DNA of 64,000 bases from Pseudomonas frederiksbergensis (lineage in GTDB: Bacteria > Pseudomonadota > Gammaproteobacteria > Pseudomonadales > Pseudomonadaceae): assembly GCF_003732705.1 (NCBI RefSeq), contig NZ_MOBR01000043.1:186001-250000 (forward strand), written 5' to 3'. A program made the position numbers and the translations under genes. The notes beneath the pieces were generated by a model that was not told the origin of the DNA, did no database searches, and saw only the letters and a list, made by a program, of their open reading frames with translations. Positions 35,760-45,011 of this stretch are shown in pieces; position 1 is the stretch's first letter, and the number at the start of each line of letters is the position of its first letter.

Positions 35760-36371
35760 GGTCGGCGTTGCCGGTTTCTCGGTGGTTTCGTCCACCGTCA
35801 GGAACGCCCGTGCCGCCTCCAGGATTTCCTCGGACAAGCCATCGCCGCGAGTCGCCCGAGCCAGAGTCAGCGCACCAACCATCAGCGAATAATCCACCAG
35901 CGCGCGCTGCCGATTGGCCTCGGGCTGATCCGCGCCCATCAGCGGGGCGAGCATCTGCAGCAAGGCTTCCAGGCCCAGGGTGTAGGTCTGGTGTAAGCCG
36001 CTTTCGGCCGTTTCGTGGCACATGTCGCCGGCAAACGCCGTCACCGGGCAGCTTTCCCCCGGATTGTCGCGATTGGCCACCGACAGGTAAGGCGCGATGA
36101 TGCTGGCGCGGGCCGAGAGGTGGTCGCCGCTGTTGTCGATTTTCTGCTTCCAGCGTTCCATCGATTGGGTGAACGCCCGGCTGCAAGCCTCTTGGGCCAG
36201 GGCTTCCTTGGACTCGAAGTGCCCGTAGAAACCGCCGTGGGTCAGGCCGGCGGCGCCCATGACGTCGACGACGCTGATCCCGTGCAGGCCGCGCTCGCGA
36301 AACAGCCGCGTGGCGGCCTCGACGATGATTTCGCGGTTGAGTTCGGCTTGTTTGCGGGAGACTCGGGGCAT
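35754..36371 (-). CDS. TetR-family transcriptional regulator
   Basis: A 205-residue TetR regulator. The HTH is at about residues 10-55 (REIIVEAATRLFRERGLHGI, then GAAGLTHGGFYGHFESKEAL). The all-alpha ligand domain follows, with CPVTAFAGDMC as in YvdT/YxaF-like members. The start is the ATG at 36371 (MPRVSRKQAELN). The stop codon lies inside a REP. It is followed on the same strand by no target gene; the upstream EamA exporter gene is the nearest candidate. Confidence 0.88.
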   Translation of the reverse strand: MPRVSRKQAELNREIIVEAATRLFRERGLHGISVVDVMGAAGLTHGGFYGHFESKEALAQEACSRAFTQSMERWKQKIDNSGDHLSARASIIAPYLSVANRDNPGESCPVTAFAGDMCHETAESGLHQTYTLGLEALLQMLAPLMGADQPEANRQRALVDYSLMVGALTLARATRGDGLSEEILEAARAFLTVDETTEKPATPTL

Positions 36372-36451
36372 GGGTTGCTCACATTCTTTAAACGTATCGA
36401 TGACCGGCATCTTAGGGAACTGCCGGCGCCGTGTCTCCCTGACAGGGTGCT

Positions 36452-37372
36452 TCAGGTGCTCGGTTTCGGCACCACCGTTGGCGGTGTCGTGGGGTTTTTC
36501 TTGCCCGATTGCAGCACGTAGACGCCGCCGAGAATCAGCAGCATCGCCAACAGGTCCAGGCTCTTGATCGGTTCACCCACCAGCAGGGTGCCGATCAACA
36601 AGGCAACCACCGGCGGAATGTAGGTGACGCCGGAAGCGGCGAGGGCGCCCAGGCGTTGCACGATGAAGTAATAAAGGATGTAGGCGATGCCGGTGCCGGC
36701 CAGGCCCAGACCGAGGATCACCCCCGTCAGTGCCACCGGATCGGCGCTGATCGCGCTCATGCCATGCATGTCAGTGATCAGCGTGATCAACACCAGGGCC
36801 AAACCGATCTGGTAAGTCGACAGCGCCAGCGGCGACAGGCCCAGGGGCGTAATGAAGCGCCGCGCATACACGAACGAACAGCCCACGCTCAGGGATCCGG
36901 CAATCATGTACAACACGCCACTGACATCGACCCCTGCCGCGAGGCTGTTCCATGGCCGGGCGATCAGGATCACCCCGACAAACCCGAGGAAAATGCCGAA
37001 AGCGGTGCGACGATTCAACGGTTCGGCCCGCAGGAACAGCCATGCCGTCACAAACGAAAACAGTGGGATCGCGCCGCTGAGCATCCCGGCCACGCTCGAT
37101 AACAGCAGCGAAGTGCCTTTGGCGAAGGCGTAGTAGTAAATCACTGTCGCCAGCAGCGCCATGACCAGGAAGTGATGGCTATGGCGCAGGTGCGACCAAC
37201 TCAGGCTGCGGCGCACCAGGGCGAAGATCAGGATCGGCAGGAACCCGAATAACACCCGCAGGAAAACGATCTGGGTCGGGGTAATCCAGGCGGCCGCCCA
37301 CTTCATGAAAATGAAGTTGGTACCCCAGATCAGGCCGAGCAATGCGAACGCGATATACGCGGCCTGTTTCAT
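36452..37372 (-). CDS. EamA-family (DMT) transporter
   Basis: A 306-residue membrane protein with ten predicted helices in two EamA repeats. The first begins MKQAAYIAFALLGLIWGTNF with the typical WGTNFIFMKW, and the second begins near GVLYMIAGSLSVGCSF. It is an inner-membrane exporter of metabolites or drugs; the substrate is unknown. The start is the ATG at 37372 behind GGGAGTACCACC. It lies 37 bp downstream of the tautomerase gene on the same strand, so they are likely co-transcribed. Confidence 0.9.
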   Translation of the reverse strand: MKQAAYIAFALLGLIWGTNFIFMKWAAAWITPTQIVFLRVLFGFLPILIFALVRRSLSWSHLRHSHHFLVMALLATVIYYYAFAKGTSLLLSSVAGMLSGAIPLFSFVTAWLFLRAEPLNRRTAFGIFLGFVGVILIARPWNSLAAGVDVSGVLYMIAGSLSVGCSFVYARRFITPLGLSPLALSTYQIGLALVLITLITDMHGMSAISADPVALTGVILGLGLAGTGIAYILYYFIVQRLGALAASGVTYIPPVVALLIGTLLVGEPIKSLDLLAMLLILGGVYVLQSGKKNPTTPPTVVPKPST

Positions 37373-37409
37373 GGTGGTACTCCCGCAATGGTGTGAAAGG
37401 TTGGACCGT

Positions 37410-37793
37410 TTAAACGGCGAATTGACCTATGCCATTGCCGAACGACCAGTTCTCGCGCTTGACCTCTACCAGATTGATAAACACATCTTCCAGACGCACG
37501 GCCAGCTCGGTATTGAGGCTCTCGGCGATGGTTTTGTAGAGCAGTTTTTTCTTCTCGGTGGTGCGACCTTCCATCAGGGTGATCTGGATGATCACCAACC
37601 CGTCAGTGCGATTGATGCCCATGAAGGTCGGGTCGTAGATGAAGTGGTTTTCATCGTGTTCGGCGAGGATCTGGAAATTGTCGTTCTCGGGAACATCGAT
37701 GGCGCTGTGCATGGCGGCGTAAACCAACTTGCCGACACGTTTGGCGAAGGTCGGGTCCTGGTGTTTTTTGATGTCGATGCGCACGAGTGGCAT
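37410..37793 (-). CDS. Tautomerase-superfamily protein
   Basis: A 127-residue protein starting M-PLVRIDI, which exposes the catalytic Pro1 after methionine removal. EGRTTEKKKLLYKTIAESLN is the family's conserved helix, and DVFINLVEVKRENWSFGNG closes the fold. It matches the longer 4-oxalocrotonate tautomerase/Tautomerase_2 type. The start at 37793 is required to keep Pro1; ORF sequence upstream to 37883 would hide it. It is in an operon with the EamA exporter. Confidence 0.85.
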   Translation of the reverse strand: MPLVRIDIKKHQDPTFAKRVGKLVYAAMHSAIDVPENDNFQILAEHDENHFIYDPTFMGINRTDGLVIIQITLMEGRTTEKKKLLYKTIAESLNTELAVRLEDVFINLVEVKRENWSFGNGIGQFAV

Positions 37794-37861
37794 GGGAAGG
37801 CTCCGCGAGTGAGGCTGCCGGTCAGCAGGTGAGATCGAAAATACATGACGGCTGTCTTTTA

Positions 37862-38203
37862 TTAAATAGATTTTTTTAAACATCTATTTAATCCCGACGT
37901 AAGGACACCGTCACTTCGTGCAAAACAGCGTCGTTCAGCTTGGGCGTGACAGGGTGTCAACCTTCGCTCAATGCTCAGTCGGCGCTCCAGCTGATACTTC
38001 GCAAACAACTCATCAATCATCCGTCGGGTATCCAGTTCCTGAGGATAGGAAATGAACGGTTCACCGGACAGGTATTCGCCAGCCACGCACACGCCGAACA
38101 ACCCACCCTTTACGTCGCGGTTTTCGGCGGCTCTTTCGAGCAGTTGCTCAAAGAACAGATCGTGCCGCCATTCGAGAAAACCACCGGTAGCAATCACAGT
38201 CAT
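37862..38203 (-). CDS. Hypothetical protein
   Basis: A 113-residue ORF that I do not recognise. It begins MTVIATGGFLEWRHDLFFEQ and has a plausible globular middle (KGGLFGVCVAGEYLSGEPF and DTRRMIDELFAKYQLERRL). The C-terminal 25 residues, rich in Arg and Cys, look less convincing, and the 3' end may be frameshifted. The ribosome-binding site is weak. It has no signal or membrane segment. Confidence 0.45.
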   Translation of the reverse strand: MTVIATGGFLEWRHDLFFEQLLERAAENRDVKGGLFGVCVAGEYLSGEPFISYPQELDTRRMIDELFAKYQLERRLSIERRLTPCHAQAERRCFARSDGVLTSGLNRCLKKSI

Positions 38204-38243
38204 TGCCGCCGCCTGATGCCGATCAATTAAGCCGCCTCACGCT

Positions 38244-38384
38244 CCGTAGCAGCTGGCAAAGCCTGCGTTAGGCTGCGCAGCAGTCGTCAAACCTGAGCAC
38301 ACGGTTTTTCTGAACCACCGCGCCACCTGATTTCACGACGACTTCGTCGCCGAACGCAGCCTCGTGCCTCGGCAGCTGCTACGG
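38244..38384. repeat. REP-like element, CCGTAGCAGCTG family
   Basis: CCGTAGCAGCTG and CAGCTGCTACGG mark the ends of a 140-bp palindromic element. Inner arms GCCTGCGTTAGGCTGCG and CGAACGCAGCCTCGTGC and a CACGACGACTTCGTCG hairpin are also visible. It fills most of the 318-bp gap 38204-38521, followed by the operator-like box at 38423. Confidence 0.7.
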
Positions 38385-38422
38385 AACTGCTTTTTGGTTG
38401 GAGCCTTCCATAGGCTCAGCCC

Positions 38423-38436
38423 TAGGAAATTTCCTA
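38423..38436. promoter_or_regulatory. TAGGAAATTTCCTA palindrome upstream of REC-EAL gene 1
   Basis: A perfect 14-bp palindrome of two TTTCCTA heptamers, 85 bp before the ATG of the first REC-EAL gene. Related boxes lie upstream of the second REC-EAL gene and of the adhesin gene. It matches the heptamer described for BvgA operators in Bordetella, and a BvgA-like regulator is encoded next door. Confidence 0.65.
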
Positions 38437-38521
38437 CAGATCAGGGAGATAAATCCTTCGTTGGAAGTGTCATGACATGGCCACAATTCTGGCTTCACGT
38501 TGTTGCAGAGTAATCGGTTAG

Positions 38522-39703
38522 ATGGACTCCCCTAGCGTTCTCGTTTTAGAAAATCACTCGTTTCAACGCGGTGTGTTGGTCACGGCTTTGCAGCATTTGG
38601 GTGTCATCGATATTTTGCAGGCGGATAACAGCGAAGGGGCGATGGCGCAAATACGCCGGTCGGGCGGCGTGGATATTGTGCTCTGTGACCTGAGCAATAC
38701 GGCCCTTAACTGCCTGGACTTTCTGCATTGTGTCGGGCAGAACGGCATGGTGCGTGCGGTTGCCCTGTGCAGTGAGATGCGACCGGAGTTGCGCCGCGCA
38801 GTCGGACAGATGACCCGCTTTTCGGGACTGCAGTTGCTCGGTGTCCTGAGCAAGCCCACGCAGTTGCATTCGTTACAAGGCATCTTGCAGCGCTATTGTC
38901 ACCGGCGCCTTCCAGTCACCGTTGACCCGTTGCCGTCGACCAGGCTGCCCAGTGAAGAAGACGTTCGCCGAGGCCTGGCTTTGGGGGAGTTCAAAGCCTG
39001 GTTCCAGCCCAAGTTCGAGATGAACAGCGCGGTATTGGCCGGGGCTGAAGCGTTGGCGCGTTGGGAACACCCGGTCCGGGGGCTGCTGTTGCCCAAAGAC
39101 TTTCTGGCGGCTGTGCTTGCCTATGACCTGGTTGATGAAATGTTCAAGCAAATGCTTGAGCAAGGCATGAGTGTGTTGCGTGCTTTGCACCAGTGCGGTC
39201 TGGGGCTGGAATTGGCGTTCAATCTTCACGCTTCGCAACTGGTCCGCAATGACCTGACCGACCACATTCACAGCGTTTTGAAGTGCCAGCATTTCCCGGG
39301 CTCGACGTTGCTGTTCGAAATTGCTGAAAACGGCTTGCTCGACACGCCTCAAATAACCCGGGAAAACCTGCAACGCCTGCACAGGATGGGGTGCAGCCTT
39401 TCGATCGATGACTTTGGCATGGGGTTTTCCTCGTTGAGCCTGCTCTGCGAACTGCCCTTCAACCAACTCAAGCTCGACGGGCAACTCGTCCAGTCGATTA
39501 CCGACCCGCGCACCCGGGCAATGGTCACCAGTACTCTGGCGCTGGCCCAGGCGCTGAACATGAGCCTGGTGATCGAGGGCGTCAGCAGCCAGGTGATCCG
39601 GGATGGATTGGTGGAGATGGGCTGTTCATTTGGCCAGGGTTTCCATCTGGCTCGTCCCATGGATGCGCAACGGTTTCTGCAATGGTTGCAGACCCCGGAA
39701 TAA
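38522..39703 (+). CDS. RocR-like response regulator: receiver plus EAL phosphodiesterase (copy 1)
   Basis: A 393-residue protein. The receiver domain is at residues 1-125 with phospho-acceptor D56 in VLCDLSN. Its acidic pocket is reduced to E in VLVLENHSF. The EAL domain is at about 140-390 with E176 in GAEALARW, the asparagine of FNLHASQL, glutamate of LLFEIAENG, D296/D297 in SIDDFGMGFSS, lysine in NQLKLDG, glutamate in LVIEGVSS and the Q of GQGFHLARPM. All residues for c-di-GMP hydrolysis look intact. The layout is that of RocR of P. aeruginosa. A TAGGAAATTTCCTA box precedes it. The ribosome-binding site at 38522 is weak. Confidence 0.9.
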   Translation: MDSPSVLVLENHSFQRGVLVTALQHLGVIDILQADNSEGAMAQIRRSGGVDIVLCDLSNTALNCLDFLHCVGQNGMVRAVALCSEMRPELRRAVGQMTRFSGLQLLGVLSKPTQLHSLQGILQRYCHRRLPVTVDPLPSTRLPSEEDVRRGLALGEFKAWFQPKFEMNSAVLAGAEALARWEHPVRGLLLPKDFLAAVLAYDLVDEMFKQMLEQGMSVLRALHQCGLGLELAFNLHASQLVRNDLTDHIHSVLKCQHFPGSTLLFEIAENGLLDTPQITRENLQRLHRMGCSLSIDDFGMGFSSLSLLCELPFNQLKLDGQLVQSITDPRTRAMVTSTLALAQALNMSLVIEGVSSQVIRDGLVEMGCSFGQGFHLARPMDAQRFLQWLQTPE

Positions 39704-39863
39704 CCCACCTGAATGTGTCGTTCCCAGGGTCTGAAGCATCCGATATGGCTGCCGGATTACGTAGTGCTGTGGCTACATGAACTGGTGATTTGATCCATAC
39801 TAATTTGATGCATGGCCCTTCCAGTCACTGGCATCTGCTGGTGCGTCTTAAAGAGAGGTTAAA

Positions 39864-40490
39864 ATGCATAAAGCGTTGGTTGTAGACGATCATCCGTTCA
39901 TTCGCGCGACTGTAAAAGTGCTACTTGAACGTGAGCAGTTCCAAGTCATCGGTGAGGCTGGCAATGGCGCCGATGCGGTGCAACTGGCTCGCCAGCATGA
40001 ACCGGAACTTATCTTGCTGGATATCGCCATGCCCAGCCTGGATGGGCTGGAAGTCATCAGCCGGATCAGCGCGCTGAAACTGTCGAGCAAGATCCTGGTG
40101 TTGACCTCTCAATCTGCCGCGTTCTATGCCATGCGCTGTATGAAGGCGGGCGCTGCCGGTTATATCTCGAAAACCGATGAATTAAGCGAATTAAGTAAAG
40201 CGATCAAGGCGCTGATGGCCGGCTATACCTTTTTTCCCAACTTGGCGGGTAATTCCGTACGCCGCAGCGATATCGATTCCACTGAACTGGAAATGATTCG
40301 CGGCCTGTCCGATCGTGAACTAATGATTTTGCAGCAGCTTGCCCGAGGCATGAGTAACAAGGAAATCGGCGATGCGATGTTGCTGAGCAACAAGACCGTC
40401 AGTACCTATAAAACCCGACTGATTGAAAAGCTCAACGTGAAGTCAGTGGTGTATCTGGCCGACTTTGCCAAGCGCAATAGCCTGATCTGA
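39864..40490 (+). CDS. BvgA/RocA-like NarL-family response regulator
   Basis: A 208-residue response regulator. The receiver starts MHKALVVDDHPFIRATVKVL, with phospho-acceptor D53 in LILLDIAMPSLDGLE and K at CLK-type position in AGAAGYISKTDEL. The LuxR/NarL HTH is at about 146-205: LSDRELMILQQLARGMSNKE, then MLLSNKTVSTYKTRLIEKLN. The HTH and linker closely recall BvgA of Bordetella and RocA1 of P. aeruginosa. The start ATG at 39864 follows AGAGAGGTTAAA. It ends 1 bp before the hybrid kinase ATG, so they are co-translated partners. Confidence 0.92.
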   Translation: MHKALVVDDHPFIRATVKVLLEREQFQVIGEAGNGADAVQLARQHEPELILLDIAMPSLDGLEVISRISALKLSSKILVLTSQSAAFYAMRCMKAGAAGYISKTDELSELSKAIKALMAGYTFFPNLAGNSVRRSDIDSTELEMIRGLSDRELMILQQLARGMSNKEIGDAMLLSNKTVSTYKTRLIEKLNVKSVVYLADFAKRNSLI

Positions 40491-40491
40491 C

Positions 40492-43400
40492 ATGAAAACT
40501 CTTCTGCGTCATTACCTGCTTGCGGTTTTATTGCTGGGTCAGTTGGGAGTTGTTTCGACCGTGCAGGCCGAGGTGCAGTCCCTGAACCTTTTCGGCCGGT
40601 CGAATGGCGAGAACTATGCCGTCGTTCTGGACGAAACGGACTGGCGCTGGCTGCGCAATAAAGGTTCGCTGCGCCTTGGCGTGTCGGCGCCGGACTATGC
40701 GCCTTTCGACATGATTACCGGTGGCCAGGATTACGAGGGCATCACGGCCGATTACGCCGAGCTGCTGGCCACGATGTTGCACGTCAAGATCGAGGTTCGG
40801 CGCTATGACTCGCGAGCCGAGGTGATCCAGGCACTCAGGCTCGGGGAACTGGACCTGGTGGGCACTGCCAACAGTTTCGATGGGGCCGATCCGGAGGTGG
40901 CGCTGACCAATGCCTATGCGCAGGCCCCGTCGGCGCTGGTGACCCGCACGGGTGCCGAGCAGATGTTGGCGCCAGACCTGTCCGACAATCGCCTGGCCTT
41001 GCTTGACCATTATCAGCCGACAGACGCAGTCAGCACCGCCTATCCCAAGGCGCAACTGCAGTTTTACCCTTCGGCCCAGGGCGCAATCGGTGCGGTGGTG
41101 TTCGGTCAGGCTGATGCTTATCTGGGTGATGCCATCAGCACCCATTATCTGGTCAACAAACACTTTATTAATGACGTGCACCTGACGACATTGCCGGGCG
41201 TCTACACCACGCATTTCTCCTTCGCCACGAACCAGGGTAATCGTCGTTTACTGCACATCCTCAATGCCGCGCTGGCGGTGATCCCCATCACCGATCGCAT
41301 GACCATACTGCGCCGCTGGAGTGCCGGTGACATGAGCATTTCCGGGCTTCATCCCCTTCATTTCACGGCAGCCGAACAGCGTTGGCTGGAGAAACATCCG
41401 CGTCTGACCGTGGCGGTCAACGACAGCCTCGCCCCCATCTCTTTCTTCGATGAACAGGGCGCGTTCAGGGGCATCAGTGCCGAGGTCCTGGCCAAGGTCA
41501 GCCAGCGCACCGGTTTGAAATTCGATGTGCTGCGCGGCAACTCGATGGACACGTTGATCGAGCAGATCAGGGTCGGCAATGCCGATTTGATGGCGGCGTT
41601 CACCCCCAGCACCGAGCGAGAAAGCCAGTTGCGCTTCACCCGCCCTTATTTGACCAACCCGTTTGTCCTGGTGACTCGGGACGAGTCGCGCAGCCCCGAA
41701 AGACTGGAGGACATGGTCGGCAAAAAACTGGCACTGCGCCACGGCAATGCGCTGCATGATTTCATCAGCCAGAAATTTCCGGGCATTGAGTTGATTGAGA
41801 CGACGGCTTCAGCCGATGCGATGGCGCTGGTGGCTGACGGGCAGGCGGACGGTGCCATCAATTCGCTGATCAACGGGCGTTACTTGATCGTGCGCAAGTA
41901 CCGCGACCGCCTGCGCCTGGCTAATGTCGTCGGTTTGATATCGGCCCAGACCGGCTTCGCCACCGACCGCGGGGCGCTGGAGCTGTATTCGATCCTGGAC
42001 AAGGCCCTGCAAAGCATTCCCCCGGAAGAAATGGATGAATTGGCAGGGCGATGGCACCACGACGTGGTGGTCGACAATGGTGGCTGGCTGCACAATCGCA
42101 CAGCAGTCATTCAGGGGTTTGTCCTCTCCGCGTTGTTGTTGATGGTGGCGGTGATCTGGATCATTTATTTGCGCCGCTTAGTGTCCACTCGGGAAAAGGC
42201 CGAACTGGCGCTCAACGACCAGATGGAGTTCATGCGCGTCTTGATCGACGGCACGCCTCACCCGATCTATGTCCGTGATCGCCAGGGGCGGCTGGTGAGT
42301 TGCAATACGGCTTACCTTGAAGTGTTAGGCGTCCCGCGTGAGGCGGTGATGGGCCAGAAAATTACCGACAGCATTCTTATTGGTAATTCCGATGCTCAGA
42401 CCTTTCAGGCCGAGTACATCAAGGTAATGGAAGACGGTACGCGGTGGATCCAGGATCGCACTTATACCCACAAGGATGGTGTGGTGCATACGGTGTACCA
42501 CTGGATGTTGCCGTATCACACAAGCGATGGTGTGGTCGCCGGTATCATCGCCGGCTGGATCGATATCAGCGACCGTCAGCGTTTGTTGGATCAATTGCAA
42601 AATGCCAAGAAAAGCGCCGATGACGCCAACCGGGCGAAAACCACCTTTCTGGCCACCATGAGCCATGAAATCCGCACGCCGATGAACGCGGTGATCGGCA
42701 TGCTCGAACTGGCGATGAAGAAAGCGGATCAAGGCGTCATGGACCGCTTCGCCATCGAAGTTGCCTCCGGCGCGGCACGGGGCTTGTTGGACCTGATCGG
42801 CGACATTCTCGATATTGCACGCATTGAGTCCGGTCGCCTGTCCCTGACCCCGGAACGGGCCAGCCTGCGGGAACTGGTCGAATCGGTGGTGCGGATGTTC
42901 GAAGGGGTGGCACGGCAAAAAGGCCTGCGGCTGTTGCTGGATTTCGACCTCAAGGCCAGTCGCGATGTGCTGATCGATCCGCTGCGCTTCAAACAGATTC
43001 TGTCCAACCTGTTGAGCAACGCGATCAAGTTTACCGACGTAGGCGAGGTGCGTTTGAGCGTGCAGGCGGCGCCCGGCGTGTGCGGTGAGCGATTGGCGCT
43101 TCACGTGCAAGTCAAAGATACAGGGATTGGTATTTCCACCCCGGATCAAGAACGTCTGTTCAACCCTTTCGGTCAAGCCAGCAATAATCACCAGCCGTCG
43201 CGGGGCGGTTCAGGGCTGGGCCTGGTCATCAGCCGTACCCTGTGTGAAATGATGCAGGGGCAATTGCTCTTGACCAGTGTGCTGGGCAAGGGGACGCAGA
43301 TTGATATCTGCCTCGATCTGCTGATCTTGAAACCCGTGCCCGTTGCCGAGTTTCCGGTGGCCGAACTGGCGGTTCAGGCGTGGGTACTCAATATTCTGGT

Positions 43401-44142
43401 GATCGACGATTACCCGGCCAACCGTTTGCTGCTCTCCCAGCAATTGAGTTTCCTCGGCCACGGGGTCAGCGATGCCGAGGACGGCGCCCACGGACTGCGC
43501 GCCTGGCGCAACGGCAATTTCGATGTGGTCATTACCGACTGCAACATGCCCGTCATGAACGGCTATGAGCTGACGCGGGCGATTCGCGATGAGGAAAAAG
43601 CTTCGGGCGCCGAGCCTTGCATGATCCTGGGGTTCACCGCGAACGCCCAGCCGGAGGAAAAAGACCGCTGCCTCGCAGAAGGGATGGACGATTGCCTGTT
43701 CAAACCCATCAGTCTGAAGGATCTGAGTGCCCGACTGGCCTTGGTACAACCCGGCGCCAATTCAGTACCGCTGGGCATGAAGATGCCCGAGAGAGAGGGC
43801 GACATCGATTTGAGCAGCTTGCAGCAATTGACCCGTGGCGATCGCCGCGCGATTCAGAACTTGCTCGGCGATCTGGCCAACAGTAATGAAGAGGACATGT
43901 TGCGGTTGATCAAGCTGTTCGGCGAGCATGATTTGTCGGGGCTTTCCGACCTGGCCCATCGGGTCAAGGGCGGTGCACGAATCATCAAGGCGCGCAGTTT
44001 GATCCGCTGCTGTGAACAGTTGGAAGCGGCCTCCATGGGGCCGGATTCTGCCTTGTTGACGGAGGCAGTGGATGACTTGCAGCAGGAGATGGAGCGATTG
44101 GCACAAACGCTGGAACAGCACATGTTGGATCCTGCGCTGTAA
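40492..44142 (+). CDS. BvgS/RocS-like hybrid sensor histidine kinase
   Basis: A 1216-residue unorthodox kinase. A signal peptide (about 1-24, cleavage near VQA-EVQ) leads to two periplasmic solute-binding (Venus flytrap) domains, about 55-285 and 300-535. One membrane helix follows at about 548-565 (GFVLSALLLMVAVIWIIYL). A PAS domain is at about 580-700. The HisKA histidine is H725 in MSHEIRTPMN, and the ATPase has NLLSNAIKFTD and GGSGLGLVIS. The receiver carries D1016 in VITDCNMPVMNG and the HPt domain H1156 in AHRVKGGARI. The order is that of BvgS and RocS1. A full phosphorelay to the adjacent BvgA-like protein is expected. Confidence 0.93.
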   Translation: MKTLLRHYLLAVLLLGQLGVVSTVQAEVQSLNLFGRSNGENYAVVLDETDWRWLRNKGSLRLGVSAPDYAPFDMITGGQDYEGITADYAELLATMLHVKIEVRRYDSRAEVIQALRLGELDLVGTANSFDGADPEVALTNAYAQAPSALVTRTGAEQMLAPDLSDNRLALLDHYQPTDAVSTAYPKAQLQFYPSAQGAIGAVVFGQADAYLGDAISTHYLVNKHFINDVHLTTLPGVYTTHFSFATNQGNRRLLHILNAALAVIPITDRMTILRRWSAGDMSISGLHPLHFTAAEQRWLEKHPRLTVAVNDSLAPISFFDEQGAFRGISAEVLAKVSQRTGLKFDVLRGNSMDTLIEQIRVGNADLMAAFTPSTERESQLRFTRPYLTNPFVLVTRDESRSPERLEDMVGKKLALRHGNALHDFISQKFPGIELIETTASADAMALVADGQADGAINSLINGRYLIVRKYRDRLRLANVVGLISAQTGFATDRGALELYSILDKALQSIPPEEMDELAGRWHHDVVVDNGGWLHNRTAVIQGFVLSALLLMVAVIWIIYLRRLVSTREKAELALNDQMEFMRVLIDGTPHPIYVRDRQGRLVSCNTAYLEVLGVPREAVMGQKITDSILIGNSDAQTFQAEYIKVMEDGTRWIQDRTYTHKDGVVHTVYHWMLPYHTSDGVVAGIIAGWIDISDRQRLLDQLQNAKKSADDANRAKTTFLATMSHEIRTPMNAVIGMLELAMKKADQGVMDRFAIEVASGAARGLLDLIGDILDIARIESGRLSLTPERASLRELVESVVRMFEGVARQKGLRLLLDFDLKASRDVLIDPLRFKQILSNLLSNAIKFTDVGEVRLSVQAAPGVCGERLALHVQVKDTGIGISTPDQERLFNPFGQASNNHQPSRGGSGLGLVISRTLCEMMQGQLLLTSVLGKGTQIDICLDLLILKPVPVAEFPVAELAVQAWVLNILVIDDYPANRLLLSQQLSFLGHGVSDAEDGAHGLRAWRNGNFDVVITDCNMPVMNGYELTRAIRDEEKASGAEPCMILGFTANAQPEEKDRCLAEGMDDCLFKPISLKDLSARLALVQPGANSVPLGMKMPEREGDIDLSSLQQLTRGDRRAIQNLLGDLANSNEEDMLRLIKLFGEHDLSGLSDLAHRVKGGARIIKARSLIRCCEQLEAASMGPDSALLTEAVDDLQQEMERLAQTLEQHMLDPAL

Positions 44143-44152
44143 CGCTCGGCGG

Positions 44153-44464
44153 TTATTCGACGGCGAAAACAATGCCATTTTCTCTGGCGATCAGCTGCGC
44201 TCGCTCGACTTTCAACTTCATGGCCCGGGCAGCCGCCTGGAGGGTTCGCCCGGCGTCAGCATGCTCGCGCAAGGCGGGCGCGAGTTTTGCGCGTCCGGCT
44301 TGCTGCAATTTGTGTTGCCCCGCGAGATGTTTTTCCGGGTGAGCACTGCCGACACCGGCCGGGATGGTCTGGATGGTTTTTCCGGCGGCAAAAAACTGCT
44401 CTTTGCACTTCTCCAGTTCAGAAATAATAACGTCGCGTGGATGAAGTATCGTTTCGTCGGTCAC
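44153..44464 (-). CDS. Small hypothetical protein in the Roc-like locus
   Basis: A 103-residue protein that I do not recognise. The start is a GTG at 44464 with a strong AGGAGACAGACA site. The N-terminal half is helical (VIISELEKCKEQFFAAGKTI), and the C-terminus ARAMKLKVERAQLIARENG could form a helix-turn-helix-like end. It has no signal peptide. It lies tail-to-tail with the kinase gene, 10 bp from its stop. Confidence 0.55.
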   Translation of the reverse strand: MTDETILHPRDVIISELEKCKEQFFAAGKTIQTIPAGVGSAHPEKHLAGQHKLQQAGRAKLAPALREHADAGRTLQAAARAMKLKVERAQLIARENGIVFAVE

Positions 44465-44573
44465 TGTCTGTCTCCTGATGGCTTCTTATGTGCGGTTTTC
44501 AGGGCAGGGGATATGTCTGCCCAACTTTTGTTGTCGATAAAAGTCATTTGTTGAAGCGAGATGCCTGGAAGGG

Positions 44574-44771
44574 TCATTCCGTTGGTTTGCGCCCCTGTCG
44601 TTTATTCAGTTCCTTCAACAGTCTTTCCATTTGTAGTGTCAGGTTCTGAAGAGTAACGGCGCCTCGCTCCCGATCTTCGTCGCGCCACGATTCGCTATGG
44701 GTGAGCAATAGTTTGAAGTTGTCTTCGTGTCGCTTGAGTAATAGGCGTAGTTGTTTTCGCTCGTTAGTCAT
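44574..44771 (-). CDS. Small helical hypothetical protein
   Basis: A 65-residue, highly charged, all-helical protein (MTNERKQLRLLLKRHEDNFK, ending RLLKELNKRQGRKPTE). The start chosen is the ATG at 44771. Upstream in-frame sequence to 44903 looks non-coding and contains a half-conserved TAGGAAATTTC box. It is transcribed away from the second REC-EAL gene and could share control with it. The function is unknown; a phosphorelay-modulating or RNA-binding role would be speculation. Confidence 0.5.
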   Translation of the reverse strand: MTNERKQLRLLLKRHEDNFKLLLTHSESWRDEDRERGAVTLQNLTLQMERLLKELNKRQGRKPTE

Positions 44772-44848
44772 GTCGGACTCTGTCTTGTAAAAGTTGACCG
44801 CATTCAAAGAAGCATCGAACATTAATAAGGGTTGCAACTTTCTGTCTG

Positions 44849-44860
44849 TAGGAAATTTCG
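44849..44860. promoter_or_regulatory. TAGGAAATTTCG box in the divergent gap
   Basis: A partial copy of the TAGGAAATTTCCTA palindrome (last two bases diverge), 78 bp upstream of the small helical gene and 150 bp upstream of REC-EAL gene 2. Confidence 0.4.
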
Positions 44861-44916
44861 CAAAGAGCAGATTGGAGGTCGTCGATAGGTTGCACTCCAT
44901 CAACGGGTCGTAACGT

Positions 44917-44951
44917 TGGGAAATTTCCTACATTCAGAGAGACGTTTCCTA
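44917..44951. promoter_or_regulatory. Paired TTTCCTA boxes upstream of REC-EAL gene 2
   Basis: TGGGAAATTTCCTA ends at 44930, and a second TTTCCTA occupies 44945-44951. The heptamer starts (44924 and 44945) are 21 bp apart, two helical turns. This is the same spacing as upstream of the adhesin. The start codon of REC-EAL gene 2 is 60 bp downstream. Confidence 0.65.
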
Positions 44952-45011
44952 GAGATACCCACTTGCCAGGCCCCGACAATTGGCTCATTCCACTTTTTGT
45001 GAGCCGCTACC

